A DNA stretch of 64,000 nucleotides from Agathobaculum butyriciproducens (GTDB lineage: Bacteria > Bacillota > Clostridia > Oscillospirales > Butyricicoccaceae): positions 137,068-201,067 of the forward strand of contig QEKJ01000003.1 in NCBI GenBank assembly GCA_003096535.1. The letters are read 5' to 3'. The notes beneath the pieces are model-generated. The model made no database searches and was not told where the DNA came from. It worked only from the letters and a program-made list of their open reading frames with translations. A program made the translations under genes and the position numbers. Below, piece after piece: positions 8,409 to 15,994 of the stretch (position 1 is its first letter; each line of letters opens with the position of its first letter).

Positions 8409-9045
8409 ATTTGTTTACAAGCGCATAATCGCGCATACCCGGTATCGCACCGCCGGAGACTTCCCATAGATACAGACTGGCCACGCTGCAGTACGGACTG
8501 AATCGCCGATGATATTTCTCAAACAGTTTGCGGTCAATTTTGCGGTGGTGATATACCATGCGCAGTCCGCGCTGGATCGCCAGATCATCGTAGCTGAACA
8601 CGTTCGGCCGCTGCAGGCAGAACAGCAGGATCATCTCGGCAGTCCATACGCCGATACCCTTAAGCGAACTGAGTGTGCGGATTGCATCCGCGTCGCTCAT
8701 GTACTTCACGCTTTCCAGATTGAAAGCACCGCTGCGTATCTTTTCGGCAAAATCCGTGATGTATTCCGCCTTGCGGAAGGTCATGCCGAGCGACTGCAAC
8801 AGGGGAACACCGGCTGCAGCGATGCTGTCGGCGGTTACCGTGCCGAGCGCGTCCTGCATGCGCTGCCAGATGGTCGTCTGTGCTTTTGTGGAAATCTGCT
8901 GCCCGATGATATGGTGCACGACCGAGGAAAACAGGTCGGTGTCCACTGTTCGGTTAATATGGCCGAGTCGGTCGATGACAGCGGCAAGTCTGCTGTCTTT
9001 GGCCTTGAGATAATCGGTTTCGGTCTGTCCGTACGCGAAATACAT
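8407..9045 (-). CDS. HhH-GPD DNA glycosylase (3-methyladenine DNA glycosylase II, AlkA-like)
   Basis: 212 residues. It excises alkylated bases to start base-excision repair (family knowledge). Visible features are the entry motif VVHHIIGQQISTKAQTTIW, the helix-hairpin-helix LSSLKGIGVWTAEMILLF, and the catalytic aspartate in the following SYDDLAIQRGLR. It lacks the four-cysteine Fe-S loop of Nth/MutY and the extra N-terminal domain of E. coli AlkA, so it is the short AlkA-type found in many Firmicutes. The ATG at 9045 is preferred because AAGGAAG precedes it; a TTG seven codons upstream is an alternative. Monocistronic. Confidence 0.88.
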   Translation of the reverse strand: MYFAYGQTETDYLKAKDSRLAAVIDRLGHINRTVDTDLFSSVVHHIIGQQISTKAQTTIWQRMQDALGTVTADSIAAAGVPLLQSLGMTFRKAEYITDFAEKIRSGAFNLESVKYMSDADAIRTLSSLKGIGVWTAEMILLFCLQRPNVFSYDDLAIQRGLRMVYHHRKIDRKLFEKYHRRFSPYCSVASLYLWEVSGGAIPGMRDYALVNK

Positions 9046-9115
9046 GGCTGTCACTTCCTTATGCAAACAGTATAACAGAAAGCGGTTTGCAAAGCTAACA
9101 GGAGAGGATAAAACT

Positions 9116-9182
9116 TGGCAGTTCCACCTAAATTTTCGGCAGCACTACCAATTTTTACTTTGCGATTTCGGTGATACTGCCA
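9116..9182. repeat. Imperfect inverted repeat between the glycosylase gene and tRNA-Ala
   Basis: Arms TGGCAGT-TC-CACC (9116-9128) and GGTG-AT-ACTGCCA (9170-9182) pair except for a 2-nt internal loop and enclose ~41 nt. No coding capacity. It may be a transcript-end structure or a remnant palindrome. Confidence 0.4.
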
Positions 9183-9194
9183 GATACTCTGTGC

Positions 9195-9224
9195 TTGACA
9201 TTAACCAATCCGTTGCGTTATAAT
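9195..9224 (+). promoter_or_regulatory. Promoter of tRNA-Ala
   Basis: Exact TTGACA (9195-9200), 18-bp spacer, exact TATAAT (9219-9224), located 28 bp before the tRNA. Confidence 0.8.
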
Positions 9225-9251
9225 TCTTATGAAAAGTTTATTAGCCGAATC

Positions 9252-9327
9252 GGGGGCGTAGCTCAGCTGGGAGAGCGTTTGACTGGCAGTCAAGAGGTCA
9301 TGGGTTCGATCCCCACCGTCTCCACCA
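9252..9327 (+). tRNA. tRNA-Ala (anticodon GGC)
   Basis: 76 nt including an encoded CCA. The acceptor stem GGGGGCG/CGTCTCC contains the G3-U70 wobble pair that is the alanine identity element. The D arm is GCTC-AGCTGGGA-GAGC, the anticodon stem is TTTGA/TCAAG with loop CTGGCAG (anticodon GGC, reading GCC), and the T loop is TTCGATC. It is a single-gene transcription unit. Confidence 0.95.
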
Positions 9328-9330
9328 TAC

Positions 9331-9370
9331 AAAACAGGGACAAGAGGTTTTACCTCTTGTCCCTGTTTTG
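9331..9370. terminator. Bidirectional terminator between tRNA-Ala and tatD
   Basis: Long perfect stem AAAACAGGGACAAGAGGT (9331-9348) / ACCTCTTGTCCCTGTTTT (9352-9369) with a 3-nt loop. A and T runs flank both sides, so it can end the tRNA transcript and the convergent tatD transcript. Confidence 0.85.
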
Positions 9371-9377
9371 TTCTATC

Positions 9378-10151
9378 TTACCCGGAAATACCAAACAGCT
9401 GTCTGCCGTTTTCGGTTGTAATCCGTTCAACCTCTGCGGCACTTATGCCCTTGATCTCCGCAATAGTCTCAGCCATGCGATGCACATACAGCGAGGAATT
9501 ACGGCGGCCGCGAAACGGCTCGGGTGCCATGTAGGGCGAATCGGTCTCGATCATCAGTCGCTCAATCGGCACTTCACGAATGACTTCCTTCGCCTTTTTG
9601 GCATTTTTGAATGTGATAACACCGGTAAACGACAGATAATAGCCGAGTTTCAGCAGTTCGCGTGCCATTTCGACGTGACCGGCATAGCAGTGGTACACGC
9701 CGATCACATCCGGATACCGACGGGTGATCTCCATGCTGTCGGCGTGCGCATCGCGGTCATGCACGATGACAGGGAGGTGCAGTGCACGCGCCAGCTCCAT
9801 TTGGCGGGCAAATACAACCTGCTGCCGCGCACGCGCACGCTCGTCTTTTTCCCAGTAATAGTCAAGACCAATTTCGCCGATGGCGCGAACCTTGCTTTCG
9901 TTCTGTGCCAGTGCGCGGATGGTCTCCAGATCAGCCTCCCAGCCGTCCTCGATGTTCTCCGGGTGAATACCGACCGCCGCATATACAAATGGATATTTAT
10001 TCGCGTAGCTGACCGCCTTGCGAGAGCTTTCCACATCACAGCCGGGATTGAGAATCAGGCCGACATTGTTCTCGGGCATGGAAGCCAGCAGCGTATCGCG
10101 GTCCTCGTCGAACCGTTCATCGTCATAGTGTGCATGTGTATCAAAAAGCAT
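9378..10151 (-). CDS. tatD: TatD-family metal-dependent hydrolase (DNase)
   Basis: 257 residues, normal for TatD. A TIM-barrel amidohydrolase-type fold with a two-metal site is indicated by DTHAHYDDERF (first His pair), GEIGLDYYW (metal-bridging Glu), PVIVHDRDAH, YHCYAGH and IETDSPYMAPEPFRGRRN. Family members are 3'-5' exonucleases or DNases. ATG at 10151 with GGAAGG six bases upstream. It lies 12 bp after a HAD phosphatase gene and is probably cotranscribed with it. Confidence 0.93.
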   Translation of the reverse strand: MLFDTHAHYDDERFDEDRDTLLASMPENNVGLILNPGCDVESSRKAVSYANKYPFVYAAVGIHPENIEDGWEADLETIRALAQNESKVRAIGEIGLDYYWEKDERARARQQVVFARQMELARALHLPVIVHDRDAHADSMEITRRYPDVIGVYHCYAGHVEMARELLKLGYYLSFTGVITFKNAKKAKEVIREVPIERLMIETDSPYMAPEPFRGRRNSSLYVHRMAETIAEIKGISAAEVERITTENGRQLFGISG

Positions 10152-10163
10152 AGTAAACCTTCC

Positions 10164-10928
10164 TCAAATCCAGCCGAAATGCCTGCAGGCGTTCCAAAGT
10201 CCGTCCTTATCCACGTCGGTTGTGATGTAATCCGCTTTCTCCTTGAGCGCGGCGCGGGCATTGCCCATCGCAATAGACAGCCATCCCTGACCGAACATGC
10301 AGATGTCGTTCATACCGTCGCCAAACACCACAATATCCTCATCCGGAATGGATAAAAGCTGCTGAAAATAGCGAATACCTCGCTGTTTTTCCTTCGGCTC
10401 AACGAAAATCACATGAGGATTGTACCGCACAAGCGGCAGACCGCCCGCGTCAATATGATTCTCCTCATCAGGCGTGCAGACGTAGTAAACCTTGTACAGA
10501 TGCTCCAGCCTGTGATAATCAAAATGCGGGTCCCACAGAACAGGGAAGTAGTTCTCCGGTGCATACGGAAGATAATTTTTATCTGTTGTTACGCATAGTT
10601 TCTCATTCTCCGGCGACACCGCCCACGGAATACCGGCCTGCTCGAGCCGCTCGATCAGCGCAATGCAGTCGGCCGCCGGCAGCGACTCCATCTCGACAAT
10701 TTCGCCGTTGTGCGTTACGCTCCAGCCGCCGTCCGCTACAATGTCCGTGAAGCCGTAGCGCGCGGCAACGGCTGCTGCAGATGCCTGCAGCCGTCCGGTC
10801 GCAATGGCGGTAAAGTGGCCGTTCGCACGAAGCTGCGCCAGTGCCTTTACTGCGCTTTCCGGCATCATGGTGGTGAGATCGGTGGAAAGCGTGCCGTCAA
10901 TATCAAAAAAGAAGTATTTTTTGTGCAT
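10164..10928 (-). CDS. HAD-IIB (Cof-type) phosphatase
   Basis: 254 residues. Mg-dependent phosphohydrolase of the haloacid dehalogenase superfamily. The nucleophile motif FFDIDGTLS lies at residues 7-15, motif II (IATGR) near 41, a long C2 cap lies between, and motif IV is VVFGDGMNDICMF near 200. The substrates of Cof-type enzymes are typically sugar phosphates, nucleotides or FMN, and cannot be told from sequence. First gene of a two-gene unit with tatD. ATG at 10928 with GAGGG six bases upstream. Confidence 0.9.
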   Translation of the reverse strand: MHKKYFFFDIDGTLSTDLTTMMPESAVKALAQLRANGHFTAIATGRLQASAAAVAARYGFTDIVADGGWSVTHNGEIVEMESLPAADCIALIERLEQAGIPWAVSPENEKLCVTTDKNYLPYAPENYFPVLWDPHFDYHRLEHLYKVYYVCTPDEENHIDAGGLPLVRYNPHVIFVEPKEKQRGIRYFQQLLSIPDEDIVVFGDGMNDICMFGQGWLSIAMGNARAALKEKADYITTDVDKDGLWNACRHFGWI

Positions 10929-10942
10929 GTAAAACCCTCAAT

Positions 10943-11051
10943 AACAGAGTGCAGAGTGGAGAGCCATAAGAGAGTGGAGAGTGGAGATTGGAGAATGAAG
11001 AGAACGTAAATCTTCGCTCCCAACTCTCCACTCCTCACTCTCCACTCTGTT
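10943..11051. repeat. GAGTGGAGAG-type palindromic repeat block
   Basis: Ends AACAGAGTG (10943-10951) and CACTCTGTT (11043-11051) are inverted copies. The interior carries several GAGTGGAGAG units on the left and their complements (CTCTCCACTC) on the right. Non-coding; it separates the HAD gene from the EamA gene and can fold into a long stem. It looks like a mobile or slippage-expanded intergenic element. Confidence 0.55.
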
Positions 11052-11069
11052 AAAACCTCTCCACTCTTA

Positions 11070-11483
11070 TTACAGTATCATGCAGAGCGTGCCTGCCGCA
11101 ATCAGAATGCCGCCGATCACGCCCTTGACCGTCACGGTCTCGTGCAGGACAACAAACGCCAGAATCATCGTGATAACAACGCTCAGCTTGTCGATCGGAG
11201 CCACACGGCTGGCCTCGCCCATCTGCAGGGCCTTGTAGTAAAACAGCCACGAACCGCCAGTCGCCAGTCCGGACAGGGTAAGAAATACCCAGCTTTTGGC
11301 GCCGATTGCGCTTACGCCGCCCTGTTTTCCCAGCAGGAAGACCATGCCCCATGCCATCACGAGCACCACAGCGGTTCGGATAGCAGTAGCAAGCGTGCTG
11401 TCCACGTTTTCCACGCCGATTTTGGCTAAAATCGTTGTCAGTGCGGCAAATACCGCAGAGAGCAGCGCATAAATGATCCACAT
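11070..11483 (-). CDS. Half-size EamA/DMT-family transporter
   Basis: 137 residues with four to five hydrophobic segments, i.e. a single EamA repeat (usual two-repeat proteins are ~300 residues). The start is MWIIYALLSAVFAALTTILAK and the C-terminal helix is VIGGILIAAGTLCMIL. Single-repeat DMT proteins work as dimers in the SMR style; substrate unknown. ATG at 11483 is used because AGAGGG precedes it; a TTG-initiated form seven codons longer is possible. It is complete, not a broken gene: the next 200 bp hold only a repeat. Isolated between two non-coding repeats. Confidence 0.8.
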   Translation of the reverse strand: MWIIYALLSAVFAALTTILAKIGVENVDSTLATAIRTAVVLVMAWGMVFLLGKQGGVSAIGAKSWVFLTLSGLATGGSWLFYYKALQMGEASRVAPIDKLSVVITMILAFVVLHETVTVKGVIGGILIAAGTLCMIL

Positions 11484-11578
11484 TGCATTTCGCCCTCTTG
11501 TCATAATTTTCGCTTCCTAAATTGTTGATTGTAGTGTGTGCGAAATTATACATGGGATAACACATCTGTTAACCCATT

Positions 11579-11661
11579 CGTAGGGCGGGCTGCCCTCAGC
11601 CCGCCGTTGCAACCGAGTGTTCCCGTTTATGTGCGGCGGGGTGAGGGCACCCCGCCCTGCG
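11579..11661. repeat. GC-rich double-hairpin repeat
   Basis: Two 27-nt arms (11579-11605 and 11635-11661) are inverted copies of each other differing at only a few positions, and each is itself a hairpin (GGGCGGG-CTGCCCTCAG-CCCGCC and its partner). Non-coding. It fits the REP/BIME-like or MITE-like intergenic palindromes common in gut Firmicutes. It lies between metG and the EamA gene. Confidence 0.6.
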
Positions 11662-11686
11662 GAATCCGTTGTAAAGTGTGTTTATT

Positions 11687-13621
11687 TTAGCACAGTTTAG
11701 CGCCAGCCGGAATGCTGTCGTCCAGCATGAGCAGGTTGAGCTTCTCGTCCTTTTCGGCGGAGAGCAGCATGCCATTGGACTCCTGACCCATCATCTTGCG
11801 CGGCGGCAGGTTGGTGACGGCGACGACCGTCTTGCCGACCAGCTCCTCCGGCTTGTAATACTTGGCAATACCGGACAGAATCTGACGCGGCGTGCCCGAG
11901 CCGTCATCCAGCTGGAACTTGAGCAGCTTATTGCTCTTCTTGACGTTCTCGCATGCGAGTACCTTGCAGACCGTCATATCGACCTTGCAGAAATCGTCAA
12001 ACGGGATATCCGGCAGGAACTCAACTGCAGGCTTCTGCTCTGCCTCGGCAGCCTTCTTTTCCTCCTCGATCTCAGCGAGCTTCTTCGGAATGTCGATGCG
12101 CTCGAACAGGATGGAGGCTTCGCCGACCGGCTGACCCGGCTGCATGCCGTCAAACGAGGTCAGGCTCTCAACGCCCTTGTTTTCAACACCCAGCTGTGCG
12201 AAAATCTTGTCGGCGGTGTCCGGCAGATACGGCTTCAGTTCAACAGCGGCAAAGCGGATCGCTTCGAGCAGGTTGTACAGCACCGTTCCCAGACGCGCCT
12301 GCTTGCTCTCGTCCTTGGCGAGCGCCCACGGCATGGTCTCGTCGATATACTTGTTGGAGCGGCGCAGCAGTGCGAATACCTCGTCGATGGCGTCTGCAAC
12401 GTGCAGGGTGTCCATCTTTTTCTCAACAGCTGCCGGCAGACCGAGTGCGACTGCCTTCAGCTCGTCATCAAGTGCTTCCGGTGCGGTCGGCGCCGGAACA
12501 ATGCCGCCGAAATACTTCTTGGTCATGGCAATCGTGCGGTTGACCAGATTGCCGAGCACATTTGCCAGATCAGAGTTAATGCGTTCGCAGATCAGCTCGT
12601 AGGAGAGTACACCGTCATTTGCGAACGGCATCTCGTGCAGAACGTAGTAGCGGATGGCATCCACACCGAACAGGCGAACCAGATCGTCCGCATAGATAAC
12701 GTTGCCGAGCGACTTGGACATCTTGCCGTCGCCGACCAGCAGCCACGGATGACCGAATACCTGCTTGGGCAGCGGCTCGCCGAGCGCCATCAGGAAGATC
12801 GGCCAGTAGATGGTATGGAAGCGGATGATATCCTTGCCGATCAGGTGCACATCAGCCGGCCAGAACTTCTTGTAGTGCTCATCGTGGTTGCCGTCCGGAT
12901 CGTAGCCGCAGAAGGTGATATAGTTGGTAAGTGCATCCAGCCAAACGTAAACAACGTGGCCCGGGTCAAAGTCCACCGGAATGCCCCAGCTGAACGAGGT
13001 GCGGGAAACGCACAGGTCCTGCAGACCCGGCTTGAGGAAGTTGTTTACCATCTCGTTCTTGCGGCTCTCCGGCTGGATGAACTCGGGGTGCTCCTCGATG
13101 TGCTTCATCAGGCGGTCGGCGTATTTGCTCATGCGGAAGAAGTATGCCTCCTCCTCGGCGTCTACACACGGGCGGCCACAGTCCGGGCAGCAGCCGTCCT
13201 TGAGCTGGCTCTCGGTCCAGAAGGACTCACACGGCTTGCAGTATTTGCCCTTGTACGCACCCTTGTAAATATCGCCCTGATCATACAGCTTTTTGAAGAT
13301 CTTCTGCACCTTTTTCTCGTGCATCGGGTCGGTGGTGCGGATGAACTTGTCATAGGTGGTGTTCATCAGATCCCAGATGGTCTTAACCTCACCGGCAATC
13401 TTGTCAACGTGCTGCTGCGGCGTGATGCCGGCTGCCTCGGCCTTCTCCTGAATCTTCTGACCATGCTCGTCCGTGCCGGTCTGGAAATAAACGTCGTAAC
13501 CGGTCATGCGCTTGTAGCGTGCGATAGCGTCGGCCAGCACGATCTCGTAGGTGTTGCCGATGTGCGGCTTCGCCGAGGTATAGGCGATCGCCGTTGAGAT
13601 ATAATAGGGTTTCTTGTCCAT
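11687..13621 (-). CDS. metG: Methionyl-tRNA synthetase
   Basis: 644 residues; charges tRNA-Met. N-terminal HIGH-type motif PHIGNTYEIVLADAIARY (~residue 17), a zinc-knuckle insertion CKPCESFW...CCPDCGRPC near 125-150, the catalytic KMSKS loop in DGKMSKSLGNV (~residue 300), an anticodon-binding helical domain, and a C-terminal tRNA-binding OB-fold domain (FDDFCKVDMTVCKVLACENV to the end, ending SIPAGAKLC). Upstream is a T-box leader with an AUG specifier, so expression responds to uncharged tRNA-Met. Start ATG at 13621 after AAGGAGAG. Confidence 0.98.
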   Translation of the reverse strand: MDKKPYYISTAIAYTSAKPHIGNTYEIVLADAIARYKRMTGYDVYFQTGTDEHGQKIQEKAEAAGITPQQHVDKIAGEVKTIWDLMNTTYDKFIRTTDPMHEKKVQKIFKKLYDQGDIYKGAYKGKYCKPCESFWTESQLKDGCCPDCGRPCVDAEEEAYFFRMSKYADRLMKHIEEHPEFIQPESRKNEMVNNFLKPGLQDLCVSRTSFSWGIPVDFDPGHVVYVWLDALTNYITFCGYDPDGNHDEHYKKFWPADVHLIGKDIIRFHTIYWPIFLMALGEPLPKQVFGHPWLLVGDGKMSKSLGNVIYADDLVRLFGVDAIRYYVLHEMPFANDGVLSYELICERINSDLANVLGNLVNRTIAMTKKYFGGIVPAPTAPEALDDELKAVALGLPAAVEKKMDTLHVADAIDEVFALLRRSNKYIDETMPWALAKDESKQARLGTVLYNLLEAIRFAAVELKPYLPDTADKIFAQLGVENKGVESLTSFDGMQPGQPVGEASILFERIDIPKKLAEIEEEKKAAEAEQKPAVEFLPDIPFDDFCKVDMTVCKVLACENVKKSNKLLKFQLDDGSGTPRQILSGIAKYYKPEELVGKTVVAVTNLPPRKMMGQESNGMLLSAEKDEKLNLLMLDDSIPAGAKLC

Positions 13622-13683
13622 TCGTGTATTCTCTCCTTACATATATAAATATGTTTTATGCGTGACAGCAGGGAACAGGGAAC

Positions 13684-14020
13684 AAAAAATCCTCCGTTCC
13701 TGCAATGGCCTGTATTTTGCCACTGCAAGGACGGAGGACAAACCTTCCGTGTTACCACCTTGCTTTACGCCTTCCTCGCGGAAGGACGCCTCAGCGGGTA
13801 GGATGCTACCCATCGTCCTCGATAACGGCAGGACTTTGCCGCCGCAGCCTTGCATACTATTACAAAGTAAGTTCGGTGCGAAGCTCCAAGACCATGTTCG
13901 GCAGTGCCCTCCGCGTTCCGCTTTCACCGCCCGGAACTCGCTTTGACGTACTTCACTGCGTACTCTTCTCTTCACTGCTTTTAACAGATGTGCTCAGGAA
14001 AACAGCGTTTTCCTGTACAC
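13684..14020 (-). promoter_or_regulatory. T-box leader of metG (methionine, AUG specifier)
   Basis: Minus-strand leader of ~340 nt. The T-box AAGGTGGTAACACGG is complementary to 13747-13761; its TGGT pairs with tRNA ACCA, fitting A73 of tRNA-Met. In stem I the specifier loop lies between GCAGTG/CACTGC and GAAGA/TCTTG stems and holds GAAC-AUG-G, the AUG being at 13893-13895. The terminator is a long stem (13691-13709 with 13720-13738) followed by TTTTTT (13684-13689). An additional hairpin (13995-14015) opens the leader. Uncharged tRNA-Met is expected to stabilise the antiterminator. Confidence 0.9.
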
Positions 14021-14026
14021 AGTGTT

Positions 14027-14055
14027 ATTTTACTATATTGGAGAAGGTTTGTCAA
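14027..14055 (-). promoter_or_regulatory. Promoter of the metG T-box transcript
   Basis: Minus-strand exact TTGACA (14050-14055), 17-bp spacer, TAAAAT (14027-14032). Confidence 0.8.
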
Positions 14056-14100
14056 ATCTGTTTGCGGTGCAGTATGCCCGGCGCTGCCTTAAAAAAAGTC

Positions 14101-14129
14101 TTGACAACAGCGGCTCAGAGGTCTAATAT
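14101..14129 (+). promoter_or_regulatory. Promoter of the leu operon T-box transcript
   Basis: Exact TTGACA (14101-14106), 17-bp spacer, TAATAT (14124-14129). It lies only 45 bp from the -35 of the divergent metG promoter. Confidence 0.8.
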
Positions 14130-14135
14130 AAAAAC

Positions 14136-14414
14136 ATATTGATAAAGGTGATGAACGGGTAAAGTAATTGTCACCCCTGTCCGCAGAGAGCTGCCGGTTG
14201 GTGTAAGGCAGCGTCAGGAAGCAGTGAAACTCGCCCGGGAGCTGTCCGCTGAAAGTCCTTCGGACCGGTAGGAGGGAACGGATACCCACCGTTACAGGGG
14301 AGCGCATTGTCAGATGTGCATAGAGGGGTCGCACCATACTGCGGCAACAAGAGTGGTACCGCGGAGCTTTCGCTTCGTCTCTTAATGATTGGATTAAGGG
14401 ACGGAGCTTTTTTT
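14136..14414 (+). promoter_or_regulatory. T-box leader of the leuACDB operon (leucine, CUC specifier)
   Basis: Canonical T-box AGAGTGGTACCGCGG at 14350-14364. Stem I has the apical hairpin CTGCCGGTTGGTGTAAGGCAG region and the specifier loop GAAA-CUC-G, with CUC at 14230-14232, a leucine codon. The terminator is formed by GCTTCGTCTCTTAAT (14372-14386) and ATTAAGGGACGGAGC (14393-14407), then TTTTTTT. Low charging of tRNA-Leu should allow readthrough into leuA. Confidence 0.93.
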
Positions 14415-14461
14415 GTCCCTGTAAACCCGGTAAAATTCTGAATAGGAGAGGACAAGATACC

Positions 14462-15973
14462 ATGGGAAGAACAGTTAAGATTTTTGATACGACGCTGCGT
14501 GACGGTGAGCAGTCTCCCGGCTGCAGCATGAACCTGAATGAGAAGATCGAGGTTGCAAAGCAGCTCGAAGCCCTCAAGGTAGATATCATTGAAGCAGGCT
14601 TTGCGGCTGCTTCTCCCGGCGATGCTGCTGCTATCGCAGCAATCGCTGATACCGTGCGCGGCGCTACCATCTGCTCGCTGGCGCGCTGCCGTGAGCAGGA
14701 CATCGAGGCGGCATGGAACTCCATCCGCCGTGCAGAGTCTGCCCGCATTCACACCTTCCTGGCAACCAGCCCGGTACACATGGAGTACAAGCTGAAGATG
14801 ACACCGGATGAGGTGCTGGAATCCGTAGCGCACAACGTAGCCTTCGCTAAGAAGTTCTGCTCGGACATCGAGTTCTCCGCTGAGGACGCAACCCGCTCCG
14901 ACCTCGACTTCCTGTGCCGCGTTGTGGAAACCGCCATCAAGGCCGGTGCTACTACCATCAACATTCCGGATACCGTCGGCTACATGATTCCGCAGGAGTA
15001 CGCATCCCGCATCAAGTATCTGCGTGAGCACACCGAGGGTATCGAGAACGTAATCCTGTCCTGCCACATGCACAACGACCTCGGCATGGCAGTTGCAAAC
15101 TCTCTGGCAGGCGTTGAAGCCGGTATTGACCAGATCGAGTGCACCATCAACGGCATCGGCGAGCGCGCAGGCAACGCCTCGATGGAGGAGTGCGTTATGG
15201 CGCTCAAGACCCGTGCCGACCACTTCGGCATCGGCTGCAACATCGAAACCACCCAGATCTACCGCGCAAGCCGCATGATCCAGACCATTACCGGCGTTGC
15301 TGTTGCACCGACCAAGCCGATCGTCGGTGCAAATGCGTTCGCACACGAGGCGGGCATCCACCAGCACGGCGTGATGGCCAACAAGGAAACCTACGAGATC
15401 ATGACTCCGGAATCCGTCGGCATCCCGAAGAACGCCATCGTGCTCGGCAAGCATTCCGGCCGCCATGCGTTCGAGGAGCGCCTGCATGAGCTGGGCTACA
15501 CGCTCGATCACGAGAAGCTCGAGAAGGCATTCGAGAAGTTCAAGATTCTGGCTGACAAGAAGAAGGTCATCAAGGACCGCGACCTCGAGGGTCTGATCGG
15601 TGCTGTTCCGGTTTCCGGCGAGGAGCGCTACACGCTCGACCGCTTTGTCATCAACTCTGGCAACACCATTACCTCTACCGCTGTTATCCGCGTCAAGAAG
15701 GGCGACGAGATGTTTGAGCGCGCTGCCGCTTCCGACGGCCCGATCAACGCATCGTTCCATGCAATCGACAAGATCATCGGCAAGGAAATCGTTCTGGAGG
15801 ACTACTCGCTGCGCGCACTGACCGACGGCGAGGACGCACAGAGCGAAGCTATTGTCAAGATCCGCGTAGACGGCAGCAACGAGGTTGTTACCGGCCGCGG
15901 CGTATCGGTTGACGTTATGGAGGCGTCCATCAAGGCGTACATCAACGGCATTAACAAGTATTTTAACGACTAA
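14462..15973 (+). CDS. leuA: 2-isopropylmalate synthase
   Basis: 503 residues. Condenses acetyl-CoA with 2-oxoisovalerate, the first committed step of leucine synthesis. The TIM barrel begins FDTTLRDGEQSPGCSMN (metal/substrate loop) and has the metal-binding CHMHNDLGMAVANS near residue 200 and GIGERAGNASMEE near 235. The C-terminal ~120 residues (from about GAVPVSGEERYTLDRF) form the leucine-binding regulatory domain, so feedback inhibition is expected. ATG at 14462 follows AGGAGAGG. First gene of leuACDB. Confidence 0.97.
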   Translation: MGRTVKIFDTTLRDGEQSPGCSMNLNEKIEVAKQLEALKVDIIEAGFAAASPGDAAAIAAIADTVRGATICSLARCREQDIEAAWNSIRRAESARIHTFLATSPVHMEYKLKMTPDEVLESVAHNVAFAKKFCSDIEFSAEDATRSDLDFLCRVVETAIKAGATTINIPDTVGYMIPQEYASRIKYLREHTEGIENVILSCHMHNDLGMAVANSLAGVEAGIDQIECTINGIGERAGNASMEECVMALKTRADHFGIGCNIETTQIYRASRMIQTITGVAVAPTKPIVGANAFAHEAGIHQHGVMANKETYEIMTPESVGIPKNAIVLGKHSGRHAFEERLHELGYTLDHEKLEKAFEKFKILADKKKVIKDRDLEGLIGAVPVSGEERYTLDRFVINSGNTITSTAVIRVKKGDEMFERAAASDGPINASFHAIDKIIGKEIVLEDYSLRALTDGEDAQSEAIVKIRVDGSNEVVTGRGVSVDVMEASIKAYINGINKYFND

Positions 15974-15994
15974 TTCAGCAGGAGGAACGCTGTT

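Noticed and set aside
8362..8430. 19-codon peptide (MNPFREEAAG...) overlapping the small-RNA terminator
   Set aside because: It has no ribosome site and lies in the terminator hairpin, so it is more likely chance reading of the stem.
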